Part shown: positions 30,945 through 40,080 of the stretch, in pieces
Layout: every line of letters starts with the position of its first letter
How positions within the stretch are numbered: the stretch's first letter is position 1
Made by a program: the position numbers and the translations under genes
Assembly: GCA_963757115.1 (NCBI GenBank)
Contig: CAVWQV010000006.1
Coordinates: forward strand, 1-64,000
Direction of reading: 5' to 3'
Length of the DNA: 64,000 nucleotides
Source of the DNA: CAVWQV01 sp963757115
GTDB lineage: Bacteria; Pseudomonadota; Alphaproteobacteria; Acetobacterales; Acetobacteraceae
The notes under the pieces: generated by a model
Told to the model about the DNA's origin: nothing
The model's input: only the letters and a program-made list of their open reading frames with translations
Database searches by the model: none

Positions 30945-31514
30945 ATGTCCTACTCCAGCGCGACCCCGACCGTGCCGACCGCAATGGGCGCGGCGCACCG
31001 TTGGGGTTGGTTCGTCGCCTTGGGCGCGTTGCTGATCGTGCTCGGCGCGTTCGCCTGGATCGAGGTGGTGGCGGTGACGATCGCCGGCGCCATCGTCCTT
31101 GGCGCGGCGATGTTCGTCGGCGGCATCTTCCAGATCATCCACGCCTTCGTCGTGCGCGGCTGGAGCGGTTTCCTGCTGCATGTGCTGATGGGGGTGATCT
31201 ACCTGATCGGCGGCCTGCTGATAATGGATGAACCTGTGCAGGGCGCTGTGATCGTCACGCTGTTCCTGTCCGTTTGCCTCGCCGTATCCGGCGTGATGCG
31301 CATGGTGCTCGCACTGCGGCACCGCGAACTTCCGGGCTGGTGGCTCATGTTGTTCAGCGGAATCATAGCGTTGCTGATCGGCTTGCTGCTCTATTCCACC
31401 CTGCCGTGGTCGGGGTTGTGGGTGCTTGGCACCCTGATCTCAGTGGAGTTGCTGGTGCAGGGGATCACCTGGGTTCAATTCGGCTGGATGCTGCGGCGCG
31501 CGCACAACCCATGA
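30945..31514 (+). CDS. HdeD family membrane protein (DUF308)
   Basis: 189 residues with six short membrane helices arranged as DUF308 repeats. RWGWFVALGALLIVLGAFAW, then VGGIFQIIHAF and LMGVIYLIGGLLIMDEP, are typical of HdeD-like proteins. In enterobacteria HdeD aids acid resistance at high cell density; here the role is inferred only from family. ATG is preceded by AAGGAGA. Its stop overlaps the next ATG (ATGA), so it is coupled to the enoyl-CoA hydratase. Confidence 0.88.
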   Translation: MSYSSATPTVPTAMGAAHRWGWFVALGALLIVLGAFAWIEVVAVTIAGAIVLGAAMFVGGIFQIIHAFVVRGWSGFLLHVLMGVIYLIGGLLIMDEPVQGAVIVTLFLSVCLAVSGVMRMVLALRHRELPGWWLMLFSGIIALLIGLLLYSTLPWSGLWVLGTLISVELLVQGITWVQFGWMLRRAHNP

Positions 31515-32290
31515 TCGACCTTCGCATCGCCGATCGTGGCGGGGCAGGGCGGGTCGCCACGGTGGTGATCGACAATGCCCATAAGCTCAACTGCCTGAGC
31601 AAGGGCGTGCGGGACGGGCTGCTCGACACCTTCGATCGATTGACCCAGGACGAGAGCTTGCGGGCCGTGGTGCTGACCGGCGCCGGCTCGAAAGCGTTCA
31701 TGGGAGGGGCGGACGTCCGCGAGCTGGCCGCCCTCAATAGCGAGTTCGAAGCCGAGGCGTTCATCACCGAGGTGCATCGCTGCTGCGACGCGGTGCGCCG
31801 TTTGCCGGTGCCGGTGATCGCGCGGGTGCAAGGTTACGTACTCGGGGCAGGCCTCGAGCTTGCGGCCGCGTGCGACATGCGGGTGGCGAGTGACGACAGC
31901 CATTTCGGGATGCCCGAGGTGAGGATCGGGCTGCCCTCGGTGATCGAGGCGGCGTTGCTGCCGCAACTGATCGGCTGGGGTCGCACGCGCTACCTCGTGC
32001 TCACCGGCGAAACCGTCGCCGCCGCGGACGCGCGGGAATGGGGCATGTTCGACTTCATCGTCTCGCCGGAGCAGCTCGATGCGACCGTGGAGCGCATCGT
32101 CTCCGCCATCGTGGCGTCGGGACCGCGCGCGGTGCGGGCGCAAAAGGCGCTGGTGGCGGACTGGGAGCGGCTGCCGTTGGCGGACGCGGTGCAGCGCGGC
32201 ATTCGCGTCTTGGCCGAAGCCTGGGCCACCGACGAGCCAAGACGCCTGACCGCGGCGCGGCTGGCGCAGATGCAAGCGGCCCGGGGCTGA
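31511..32290 (+). CDS. Enoyl-CoA hydratase/isomerase family protein
   Basis: A 259-residue crotonase-fold enzyme. The oxyanion-hole strands are visible in GSKAFMGGADVREL (about 56-70) and GYVLGAGLELAAACDMRVAS (about 108-127), with the MPEVRIGLPSVIEAALLPQLIG segment that usually carries the catalytic Glu. It likely adds water to, or isomerises, a 2-enoyl-CoA. The start overlaps the HdeD stop. Frame intact. Substrate not deducible. Confidence 0.9.
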   Translation: MIDLRIADRGGAGRVATVVIDNAHKLNCLSKGVRDGLLDTFDRLTQDESLRAVVLTGAGSKAFMGGADVRELAALNSEFEAEAFITEVHRCCDAVRRLPVPVIARVQGYVLGAGLELAAACDMRVASDDSHFGMPEVRIGLPSVIEAALLPQLIGWGRTRYLVLTGETVAAADAREWGMFDFIVSPEQLDATVERIVSAIVASGPRAVRAQKALVADWERLPLADAVQRGIRVLAEAWATDEPRRLTAARLAQMQAARG

Positions 32291-32303
32291 GCACGGGCTG
32301 ATC

Positions 32304-33248
32304 TTGCTCGCGGCGCACGCCGATTGGAGTGCTGATGGGCGGAAGCGCTGGGTGACGGTGGCCCGGCGTCGCGATCACCGTTGGACTCTCGCAGCCCCGC
32401 GTCTGGTCGGCGCGCCGCAGCACTTCCTGGCGAACTTGCTGCAGGAGGCCGCGGGGGCACCCCTCGCCCTCGGGGCGGATCTGCCGCTCGGCCTTCCGCG
32501 TCACTATGCGGCGACGCGGCCAGAAGCTGGCTTCATCCCGTTCCTTAGTCGCCTGACGTCCGGTTCGGCATTCTTCGACGTGGCCGCGCACATTGAGGAA
32601 GTCGGACCGGAACGACCGTTCTATCCTTTGCGCGGCGTCCGCGGCGTGCGGCAGGCTCCGCACGCTGCGGCTCTGGGGCTGACTGGGCCGCTCGCGCTTC
32701 GGCGGCTATGCGATCATGCCACGAGCGAGCGGCCAGCGGGCGCGCCGCTGTTCTGGACTTTGGGAGCGAACCAGGTCGGCAAGGCCGCCGTCCACGCCTG
32801 GCGTGACATGCTGCTGCCAGCAATCGGTTCCGGGCTGCCATTGCAAATCTGGCCGTTCGACGGTCCCTTCCTGTCGCTGCTCGCCCCCGGCGCTGTGGCG
32901 CTGGCGGAAACCTACCCGGCCGAGGCGATGCGACACTTCGGCCTTCGAATGGGCGGGAGCAAGCGTCGGCAGACCGACCGCGTGGCTCTCGCCGCACCGT
33001 TGCTTGCCGCCGCGGCCGCGCTAGACGCCGTGCCCGACCGCGCGTTGGCAGAGGCGATCGGGTGCGGTTTCGGTGCGGACGGGGCGGGGGAGGACCGCTT
33101 CGACAGCCTGCTCGGGGTTCTTTGCGTCCTCAATGTGCTAGCCGGGAACCGCACCGATGCGGCGCCTGATGACGACTGGGTCCTCCGCTGGGAGGGTTGG
33201 GTCCTGGGGCAGACCTCGTTGCCCATCGGACGGACCGTCGCGTCCTAG
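32304..33248 (+). CDS. Conserved hypothetical protein, possibly RNase H-fold (DUF429-like)
   Basis: 314 residues from a TTG start 14 bases after the enoyl-CoA hydratase stop. Begins LAAHADWSADGRKRWVTVAR and has LALGADLPLGLPRHYAA, a pattern of an acidic residue after a beta strand that resembles RNase H-like DUF429 nucleases; later parts (PLFWTLGANQVGKAAVHAWRD, AETYPAEAMRHFG, GCGFGADGAGEDRFDSLLGV) also fit, since DUF429 proteins carry an E-x-YP-x-A segment and a D...DA/DS..A helix. Family link is tentative. No membrane segments or signal peptide. Confidence 0.6.
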   Translation: MLAAHADWSADGRKRWVTVARRRDHRWTLAAPRLVGAPQHFLANLLQEAAGAPLALGADLPLGLPRHYAATRPEAGFIPFLSRLTSGSAFFDVAAHIEEVGPERPFYPLRGVRGVRQAPHAAALGLTGPLALRRLCDHATSERPAGAPLFWTLGANQVGKAAVHAWRDMLLPAIGSGLPLQIWPFDGPFLSLLAPGAVALAETYPAEAMRHFGLRMGGSKRRQTDRVALAAPLLAAAAALDAVPDRALAEAIGCGFGADGAGEDRFDSLLGVLCVLNVLAGNRTDAAPDDDWVLRWEGWVLGQTSLPIGRTVAS

Positions 33249-33358
33249 CGGCCAGCCGATCACTTCGCCATCAACCGGGCGCCAAGATGGTGTGTTGGTG
33301 CAACCGGGCGTGCGCGGGGCAGTTGCATCCGCTCGAAATCATCACCGAGGGAGAAACG

Positions 33359-33562
33359 ATGAATACGATTTATGTGCTGGCGTTTGCCACGCTCGGTGCC
33401 GTTGTCGCAATCGGCGGATGGCAGCTCGTCTCGGTCAAGCGGAGCAAGGCCAATCGAGGCGAGCCCGAGGGGCAAGTGGCCGCGCCACCGGCCAACGTCA
33501 CGTCGCCGACCCGCGCGCCGCTCGGCCCCAAGCCGGGCACTGTTCCGCCGTCGCGTCAGTAG
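33359..33562 (+). CDS. Small single-helix membrane protein, unknown
   Basis: 67 residues: an N-terminal hydrophobic helix (MNTIYVLAFATLGAVVAIGG) and a polar tail rich in Pro, Ala and Arg (APPANVTSPTRAPLGPKPG). ATG preceded by GAGGGAGAAACG, a good ribosome site. Compact size, a good start and codon use suggest a real gene. Function unknown. Confidence 0.55.
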   Translation: MNTIYVLAFATLGAVVAIGGWQLVSVKRSKANRGEPEGQVAAPPANVTSPTRAPLGPKPGTVPPSRQ

Positions 33563-33621
33563 CGAGGAGCTCTGCCTGCCGCTAAGCTCCGGGTAGCGGC
33601 GGCAAACAGGGAGAAACGGCC

Positions 33622-34419
33622 ATGAAGCTCAGCGGCGAACAGGTTCGGCAGTTCGAGACGGAGGGTTGGCTGTTCCTCCCCGAGCTGTTCTCGGCCGAGG
33701 AGGTGGACGTTCTGCGGAACGAAGCGCAGGAGGTGTTGCGCAGTCCCCGCCCCGAGATCTGGCGGGAAAAGTCGGGAGCGCCGCGCACCGCCTTCGCCGC
33801 GCACACCTATAATGAGGCGTTTCGCCTGTTGGGCGCCGACCCGCGGCTGATCGAGCCGGTGGAGCAGGTGTTCGGTGAGCAGCTCTACATGCATCAGTTC
33901 AAGATCAATGCGAAATCGGCCTTCGACGGCGAGGTGTGGCAATGGCACCAGGACTACGGGACCTGGGAGCGCGACGACGGGATGCCGGAGCCGCGGGCCA
34001 TGAACATTTCCGTGTTCCTCGACGAGGTGACGCACATCAACGGTCCGCTCATGCTGGTCCCACGGAGCCAGACCTCGGGGATGCTGAAGGCGGGGCATGA
34101 CCTCAGCACCACCTCCTACCCGCTCTGGACGCTCGACAACGACACGGTGACACGGCTGGTGGAAGCGGGCGGGATCGTGACACCGATCGGCAAGCCCGGA
34201 GGCGTGCTAATGTTCCACGGCAATCTGGTGCATGGCTCGTCCGGCAACATCACGCCGTATCCACGCAAGATCGTGTACCTCACACTCAACGCGGTATCCA
34301 ACTACATTCGCAAGCCGACCCGGGCCGAGTGGATCGCCCACCAGGATTTTGCGCCGATCCGGCCGGTTCCGGCGGATGCGCTGCGCCGCTACGCTAGCGG
34401 GGTCCGGCGCGCTGCCTGA
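33622..34419 (+). CDS. Phytanoyl-CoA dioxygenase (PhyH) family Fe(II)/2-oxoglutarate oxygenase
   Basis: 265 residues of a double-stranded beta-helix oxygenase. The iron ligands are the His and Asp of WQWHQDYGTW (about 108-117) and a distal His in MFHGNLVHGSSGN (about 197-209), with PYPRKIVYLTLNAVSNY following, which supplies the 2-oxoglutarate Arg. The HQDYGTWERDDGMPEPRAMN stretch resembles EctD-like hydroxylases, but no ectoine genes are nearby. ATG preceded by AGGGAGAAACGGCC. Hydroxylates an unknown small molecule. Confidence 0.88.
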   Translation: MKLSGEQVRQFETEGWLFLPELFSAEEVDVLRNEAQEVLRSPRPEIWREKSGAPRTAFAAHTYNEAFRLLGADPRLIEPVEQVFGEQLYMHQFKINAKSAFDGEVWQWHQDYGTWERDDGMPEPRAMNISVFLDEVTHINGPLMLVPRSQTSGMLKAGHDLSTTSYPLWTLDNDTVTRLVEAGGIVTPIGKPGGVLMFHGNLVHGSSGNITPYPRKIVYLTLNAVSNYIRKPTRAEWIAHQDFAPIRPVPADALRRYASGVRRAA

Positions 34420-34451
34420 GCGGGCCTGTCTCGGGCGAGGAGCGCGGGCAG

Positions 34452-34974
34452 CTTCCCTCGCTTCTCGCGATCCGCACCGCACGCCTCCTGATGCGACCAG
34501 TCGCCTACGGCGATTTGGCAGCGCTGCGGGCGATCAAGTCTGACCCGCTTGTGTTTGCCGTCATGCTCGGCGGAGTACAGGTCGCCGACGCTGGCGGCTG
34601 AGGAACTCGCGGTCGACATGGCGTTCTGGTCTGCGCGCGGCTACGGCATGTGGACGGTCCGCGACGCGAGCGGCGGCGCCTTCCTCGGCATCGCCGGGTT
34701 CATGGAGCGCCCGGACGGACGCGGGATCGCGCTACGGTTCGCGTTCTGGCCGGACACGCGGGGCCGAGGATTCGCGCGCGAGGCGGCGTCAGCGGCGCTT
34801 CGCTTCGGCCATGAGCAAGCCCGTCTGCGCCGCGTCATCGCCGTGGCGAGGGAAACCAACATCGGCTCGCGCACCGTGCTCGGCGGCATCGGCATGCGCG
34901 AAGCCGAAACCTTCGAGCAAGCTGGCCGACAGATGGTGCTCTACGAAAGCTTGCGGGCGCCGGACTGCTGCTGA
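34452..34974 (+). CDS. GNAT-family N-acetyltransferase, frameshifted
   Basis: Reads AIRTARLLMRPVAYGDLAAL, then after a one-base deletion near 34570 continues LAAEELAVDMAFWSARGYGMW, LGIAGFMERPDGRGIALRFA and the acetyl-CoA-binding TRGRGFAREAASAALRFG. This is a RimJ/RimL-type GNAT of about 170 residues. The start is unclear because coding likeness begins before the first ATG at 34491. Target unknown. Confidence 0.75.
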
Positions 34975-35083
34975 GCGACTACGATCAGGCCCGAGAGACG
35001 GCGAGGCTAGAAGCTTAGCGGGGTCTCCACGACAGGCAACTCGAAAGGCGGTCGCGCTTTGGTTCCTCCGATTGGAGAACGAC

Positions 35084-35296
35084 ATGCCAAACACGGACGG
35101 ACCCCGCGACGCGGACGCACCCGAGGACGAGCTGCCGAAGAGCGATCTGGAGCGACGCCGCGAGTGGGACAAGCAGGACCAAGAGGTCGAGCGGATCACG
35201 CAGACGGTGGAGCCTGGCAGCGCCGCACCCTCACGGGCCAACATCACCGGCCCGGGGAGCGGCGCCGACGGCGGCAGCGCGCATCACGAGAAGTAG
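35084..35296 (+). CDS. Small acidic hydrophilic protein, unknown
   Basis: 70 residues, highly charged: DADAPEDELPKSDLERRREW followed by DKQDQEVERITQTVEPGS and a Gly-rich tail. No membrane helix or known domain; it looks intrinsically disordered. The ATG lies after TTGGAGAACGAC, a fair ribosome site. Small proteins of this style are common in alphaproteobacteria. Confidence 0.5.
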   Translation: MPNTDGPRDADAPEDELPKSDLERRREWDKQDQEVERITQTVEPGSAAPSRANITGPGSGADGGSAHHEK

Positions 35297-35356
35297 CCGG
35301 TTCGCATCAGCTTAGACGTCAGCCTGCCCGACGTGTGATGGTGCTGCCATCTCTCA

Positions 35357-35377
35357 CCCGCTCCGGTCGCGAGCGGG
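35357..35377. terminator. Hairpin between convergent genes
   Basis: A perfect 7-bp stem CCCGCTC/GAGCGGG with the seven-base loop CGGTCGC. It lies 60 bases after the small acidic protein gene and 20 bases beyond the mlaC stop on the other strand. No U-tract; a possible two-way terminator. Confidence 0.4.
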
Positions 35378-35398
35378 AAGGGGGTGGGGTAAAGGCGC

Positions 35399-36028
35399 CT
35401 ATCCGTTCTGTGCCGCTTGCTGCTTCATCGCGTCGATGAGCGCTTGCACGTTGTTGCCGTTGCGGGTGATGTAGGACGCGTAATCGCTGCGCTGCGTCAA
35501 CCGCAGGCTGGTCCCCTCCGCGACGACGTCCTCAATGCGGGGACCGTTGCCAGCCGTGCTGATGATCCAGTCCACCTTCGCGGGCGGGTTATTGGGGCGG
35601 GTCACCACGGTGCTGACCACATCGACATCACCTCGACGCTGAGTGCGCCCCATCTCGAAGGAGACGCCGGCGTACTCGCCGATATTACCCGTGATGTTGT
35701 TGAGCAGCACGTTGTGGAACAGCGCCGTATATTGGTGCTGTTGCTCCGGCGTCGCGCGGTTCCAGAACTGGCCGAGGCAGAAGCGCGCGACCCCATCGAC
35801 GTCAACGGTGCCCTCGATGATCTGCCGCATTCGCTGACGTTTGTCGGCGATGCTGCCCTTCCCGTTGACGACGTCCACAAGTCGCTCGCCGGTGCTCCGC
35901 ACGAAGGCGGCAGCCGGCTCAGTTCCTTGCGCGAGTGCCTGAGCACCAATGCCGGAGACGGCCCATAAGGCAGCAACGGCACTGGACATCATAAGGAGAT
36001 GGCGGCGGGAGAGCATGGCGTTGCGCAT
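35399..36028 (-). CDS. mlaC: Phospholipid-binding protein MlaC
   Basis: Periplasmic carrier that shuttles phospholipids between MlaA at the outer membrane and the inner-membrane Mla transporter. It has a signal peptide with SRRHLLMMSSAVAALWAVSG, possibly Tat-type (twin Arg), then RQRMRQIIEGTVDVDGVARFC and NVLLNNITGNIGEYAG, PAKVDWIISTAGNGPRIEDV and LTQRSDYASYITRNG, all typical of the MlaC/Ttg2D family. About 209 residues. It starts five bases after the mlaA stop, so the two form an operon. Confidence 0.9.
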   Translation of the reverse strand: MRNAMLSRRHLLMMSSAVAALWAVSGIGAQALAQGTEPAAAFVRSTGERLVDVVNGKGSIADKRQRMRQIIEGTVDVDGVARFCLGQFWNRATPEQQHQYTALFHNVLLNNITGNIGEYAGVSFEMGRTQRRGDVDVVSTVVTRPNNPPAKVDWIISTAGNGPRIEDVVAEGTSLRLTQRSDYASYITRNGNNVQALIDAMKQQAAQNG

Positions 36029-36032
36029 CCAG

Positions 36033-36827
36033 TTAGCGGGGCGCCGTCTGATCGGGCTGCGGGAACCACACGGGGATTGTCCTCCGGTTGTCCGCGCGAA
36101 CTTCCTCGATCTCGGCAGCACGGTGTTGGCGATACAGGCTTCGAAGGGTGGCGTAGGGGTCGAGCGCGGTCTTCTTGATCTGGTCCACTGCGTCCAGAAC
36201 CCGCTCCCGGGTGTCAAGTGCGGAGATGCCGTAGCGCGACCAGGTCAGCGCCGTGACCACCGCGCCCTGCCCGACCCAGGTGAATGGGTCGATCACGACA
36301 TCGACGCCGAAGCCGGCCGCGTCCCGCGGGCCGGAGGGGCCGATCACCGGCAAGAAGAGGAACGGACCTTCCGGCGCGCCCCAGAGCGCAAGGGTGGTGC
36401 CGAACGAATTCTCATGCGCCGGGTAGCCCCATCCGGTTGCGACGTCAAACAAGCCGACCACTCCAACCGTGCTGTTGATCAGGAAACGCATGGAGGTATC
36501 GCCGGCGCGGCGCGGCTTGCCTTCCAGGATATCGTTGCTCAGCAGCCCGGGCGTGTTGAGGTTGACGAGGACGTTATGCACGCTGTTGCGCACGGGCTGG
36601 GGCAGCACGAACCGATACGCCTGAGCGGCTGGGCGGAGTACGGCGGTGTCGATCGCGTTGTTGACCTTGTAGAACACCCGGTTGGTGGGCTCCAGCGGAT
36701 CGTTCGTCTCCTTGTATTGAGCGAGCGCCTCCGGGTCGCTGGCCGGCGGGGGCGTGGCGCAGGCGGCCACCGCCAGGAGCAGGGCGGCCGCCGCAGGCCG
36801 TGCAGTCAGCAGAAGAGCGGCGCGCAT
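36033..36827 (-). CDS. mlaA: Outer-membrane lipoprotein MlaA (VacJ)
   Basis: 264 residues with a lipoprotein signal ending LAVAACATP (lipid-bearing Cys). NDPLEPTNRVFYKVNNAIDT and SMRFLINSTVGVVGLFDVAT, then GPFLFLPVIGPSGPRDAAGF, are the conserved MlaA core. It removes misplaced phospholipids from the outer leaflet and hands them to MlaC. First gene of the mlaA-mlaC pair on the minus strand; the mlaBDEF transporter genes are not in this window. Confidence 0.94.
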   Translation of the reverse strand: MRAALLLTARPAAAALLLAVAACATPPPASDPEALAQYKETNDPLEPTNRVFYKVNNAIDTAVLRPAAQAYRFVLPQPVRNSVHNVLVNLNTPGLLSNDILEGKPRRAGDTSMRFLINSTVGVVGLFDVATGWGYPAHENSFGTTLALWGAPEGPFLFLPVIGPSGPRDAAGFGVDVVIDPFTWVGQGAVVTALTWSRYGISALDTRERVLDAVDQIKKTALDPYATLRSLYRQHRAAEIEEVRADNRRTIPVWFPQPDQTAPR

Positions 36828-36993
36828 TGGGTACCTCGTCGACCAACGAACATCGGCACGCCGCGGCGGCGATGGCGCCCGTTGTAGACAGGCCGGTCAA
36901 AGCTCGCAACGTAGGCCTTGTTTGGCGCGGCCGAGGTCGGCCAGGCCGGCCGAGGGGTTTCCCTGGCCAGGCGCCACCCGCCCCGTTCCAGCC

Positions 36994-37022
36994 GTCAGGG
37001 CGCGCCGGCGACGCGCCCTGAC
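36994..37022 (-). terminator. Hairpin after the serine hydrolase gene
   Basis: A perfect 11-bp stem GTCAGGGCGCG/CGCGCCCTGAC with the loop CCGGCGA, starting five bases past the stop of the minus-strand serine hydrolase gene. Very stable; no clear U-tract. Confidence 0.55.
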
Positions 37023-37026
37023 GCGA

Positions 37027-38155
37027 TCAGGGTCCGAACTCGGCGATCGCCACGTCGGACAGGCGCTGGAACCGGATGGCGCTGTTGGCTTCCTCGACGA
37101 ACCCGTTGGTCAGGCAGACCATCGTCATGGCCCGGTCCGGGTCGACCCAGTAGTTCGTGGTGCCGGCCCCCATCGCGCCGAAGGTGCTCGGGCTTGCCAG
37201 GTGGCCGCAGTAGGTCGGGATCATCCCCTCGCCACGCAGGAAGAAGCCGAGGCCGAGATTGGCCGGGAAAGCCGGCCACCCTTTCAGCTCTCGAGCATAG
37301 TTCCACAGGTCATTGGTCAAGGTGCCGGTGTGGTTGCGGGTGGCGAAAGCGACCATTGCCGAGGAGAGCACCCGGCCGCCGTCGAGGGTGCCGCCTCGCC
37401 GCAACGCTTCGGCAAACCGCAGGATGTCAGACGCCGTGGAAACGAAGCCGCCCGCCGGCACCTCGAGATCGAGTTGCGGGTCTAGGATGGCGTTTGCGAG
37501 CCCGACCAATGCTGTGGAATTCGAACATGCCTGGGCTTTCGTCGGTCACCCGTGGCGTGACCGCCCGCGGCGCCAGCGCAGGTGTCATCCCGAGCGAGGT
37601 CTCCTTCATGCCGAGCGGGGCCAGCACGTCGCGTTGCGCGATATCCCGGAATCGCTTGTTGCCGCCTTCCAGCCGCCGAACGCACTGGGCGATGACGGCG
37701 TGGGCCATGATGGGCGAGTAACTGACCTCCTCGCCGGGCACGGCTTCAAGACCGACGTCGCAGATTGCGGCGAGCACGGTGTCGAGGTCGCCGATCTTTT
37801 CGGGCGGCACCGCGGGAAAGCTCGCCGGCAGGCCGCCGCTGTGACAAAGCAGCTGGCCGATGGTCGTGCGCTGCTTACCCTTGCGGCCGAACTCGGGAAT
37901 GACCTCGGAGACGGGCGTGTTGAGACACACCTCGCCGCGCTCCACTCGCTGCAGCATTGTAACGGCTGTCAGCGACTTCGAAATCGAAAAGATCGGGAAC
38001 ACGCTATCCCGGCCGATCGCGCGGCCCTTCGGCCGGTCGGCGTATCCGATCGCGAGATCGCTGACGATTTCGCCGCCCACCGCGACAATGCTGACACAAC
38101 CGTCATAGTAGCCGTGCTCGATGTCTCGCTCGATCGCTCGTTGCAGTCTGCTCAC
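37027..38155 (-). CDS. Serine hydrolase of the beta-lactamase/EstB family, frameshifted
   Basis: Class C beta-lactamase-like esterase or peptidase. The nucleophile SxxK is in FSISKSLTAV, the second motif is SYSPIMAHAV (Tyr with Ser/Pro where YxN is usual), and the third region carries CGHLASPSTFGAMG, in place of the HxG-type motif. A one-base shift near 37510 separates MFEFHSI from LDLEVPAGGFVSTASDILRFAE. About 376 residues joined. GTG at 38155 chosen because GGAGG lies eight bases upstream; an ATG at 38176 is less well placed. Substrate unknown; it lies with a solute-binding protein gene. Confidence 0.85.
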
Positions 38156-38192
38156 GATTATTCCTCCGCAGGTCATTCTTGAGTGATTTCGG

Positions 38193-38651
38193 CTACGCCC
38201 AGCCCTTGAGGTGCGGGGCGTAGAAGTTGACCTTCACCGCGAGCGAGCGGAACAGCCAACTCCTATCGGGTTTGACATACTCCTCCTCGTATTCGCTGAG
38301 CAGCCATCGCGCTTCCGCGCCGCCTTCGGTCTTGACCGTGCACGGCATGATCAGGCGCCATCGCCCGGAGGCGCGGTCATGCGCCTGCACCTCGATGATC
38401 GGGTTGAGCACGAGGTGGGCCGCGAAGGGAATGTCGCCGCTTGCGCCAGCAAAGAAACTGCGGATGGCCTCACGCCCGACATGCCGCCCGAACTCGGAGC
38501 CGCCGTCCCAGATCCCGTCGGGCACGAACAACGCGGCGAGCCCGTCGGGGTCGTAGCTTGCGTCGCACAGGGCGCAATACCGCGCCTTCAGATGCTTGAT
38601 GTCCTCGATCGCTTCCAGTCGGGCGAGGCGCTGCTCCAAAGCTTCGGACAT
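38193..38651 (-). CDS. NTF2/SnoaL-like protein
   Basis: 152 residues of the cone-shaped SnoaL_4 fold: LEAIEDIKHLKARYCALCDA then DPDGLAALFVPDGIWDGGSE, GREAIRSFFAG and AAHLVLNPIIEVQ, followed by a long strand region ending NFYAPHLKGWA. Such proteins bind or convert small hydrophobic molecules. ATG at 38651 has GGGAG upstream. Sits between the hydrolase and the solute-binding protein in the same direction, likely one operon. Confidence 0.85.
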   Translation of the reverse strand: MSEALEQRLARLEAIEDIKHLKARYCALCDASYDPDGLAALFVPDGIWDGGSEFGRHVGREAIRSFFAGASGDIPFAAHLVLNPIIEVQAHDRASGRWRLIMPCTVKTEGGAEARWLLSEYEEEYVKPDRSWLFRSLAVKVNFYAPHLKGWA

Positions 38652-38750
38652 GTGCCGAACTCCCACCGATGTTCAAATCCGCCCTTCGGCCATCGGACCA
38701 ACGTCCGGGATCGAAGGGTTGCAGGCCCGCCGATGGCGGCAAGCTTGCCG

Positions 38751-39963
38751 TCACTTTTTTAGCCGATACAGCACGTCGTTCGGCACGGGTCCAGACAAAT
38801 GCCAGTTGTCGATCACCTTGTCGGCGCCGTCGCTCACCTCCGCGATCATCAACGGCATCTCGTCCTGAATGTGCAGCTTCGCGGTGAAGGATCGCGGTCC
38901 GAGCACGGTCGGCTCTTCCTTCATCGTCTCCAGCTTGGCGGCGACCGCTTTAGGATCCGTGGTCCCTGCCAAGGTCACCGCCTTCGCCCAGAGTTGCAGG
39001 AACGCATAGATGGGATAGGCGTACTGCGAGGCCGGCACGGTGCCGTATTTGGCCTTGAACGCCTTGGTGAGTTCCTGCACCTCCGGGCGCGGATCGGTGG
39101 CCACGGCCGCTTGTACGGCGATGTAGAAGTCGGCGAGGCCGGGTACGGCCGCCAGCCAGTAAGACCCATCCATCGAGCTTCCGTTCAGGATGGGCAGCTT
39201 GATTCCGGCCGCGCGGATCTGTCGGTACGGCGCTCGCTCCGCCCGGCTGATACGTGCAAAGCATCAGGGCATCGACCTTCTGGTCGCGGACCGCATTTGC
39301 CAGGCGCGTAACCTGCGACGCAATGGAGGCGTCCCCGTTCTTGAACGTGTCGCGTGCAACGATCCGGCCATCCTTCTTCGGGAACGCCCAATCGAAGCCG
39401 GCGCAAACCGATTTGTCGTACTCAACCGAGTCGTCCAGCAGCACGTATGCGTTGCGCCAGCCATGCTTCTCGATTGCCCACTCCGCCAGGGTAGCGCCCT
39501 GAATTTGGGCGGCGCCGGACGATGTGAAGGAGAGATTGCCGACGCCGAGTATCCCGGCTTTCGGATCCTCCGCGCAAAGGAACACGGACAGCACCCCCGC
39601 CCGCTGCGCTTGCAAGGCAGCCGGCGCACCGTAGTCGTAATCGCAGGTCGCGAAGACCAGGACTGCCCCCTGGCGCACGACTTCGAGCCCGGCTTTCGCG
39701 CCTTCGGCACGGTCGGACTTCGTGTCCGCCTCCACCACCCGCAACTTGCGGCCGAGCAGCCCACCCTTCGCGTTGGTTTGTTCGATGAACAGCTTCGCCA
39801 TGCGCGTGCTGTCGCCATCATAGGCTTCGACGAAGCCCGTCAGGGCGACCGCGAAGCCAAGCACGATGTCGTCCGCAGCAGCGGCTGGTGTGACAGCCCC
39901 GGGTCCCCACGCTATACCGCCAGCCAGAATGGCTGCCCAGATGCACCAAATGGCTCGCCTCAT
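38751..39963 (-). CDS. Branched-chain amino acid-type ABC substrate-binding protein, frameshifted
   Basis: Periplasmic type 1 binding protein (LivK-like). After a signal peptide ending around PAAAADD it has LGFAVALTGFVEAYDGD, NAKGGLLGRKLRVVEAD, and the ATCDYDYGAPAALQAQRAGV segment. A frameshift near 39230 precedes the rest: YGTVPASQYAYPIYAFLQLW and onward. About 403 residues joined. Start at ATG 39963 fits GAGGGG six bases upstream; 39969 is also possible. Ligand not deducible. No permease or ATPase genes are in the window. Confidence 0.83.
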
Positions 39964-40080
39964 TTTCATCCCCTCGGCTTGGTCAAGGCTCGCGGCACCC
40001 GCTGCCCCGGCGGCGAATGCTAGCAAGTTTCGTTCCGACGTCGTGGCACGAAGCTCGGGACCTGCCATTTCCCGGCCGCC

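Noticed and set aside
33622..34419. Ectoine hydroxylase EctD
   Set aside because: The HQDYGTW region is similar, but no ectABC genes are near and the distal motifs differ, so I kept the general PhyH family name.
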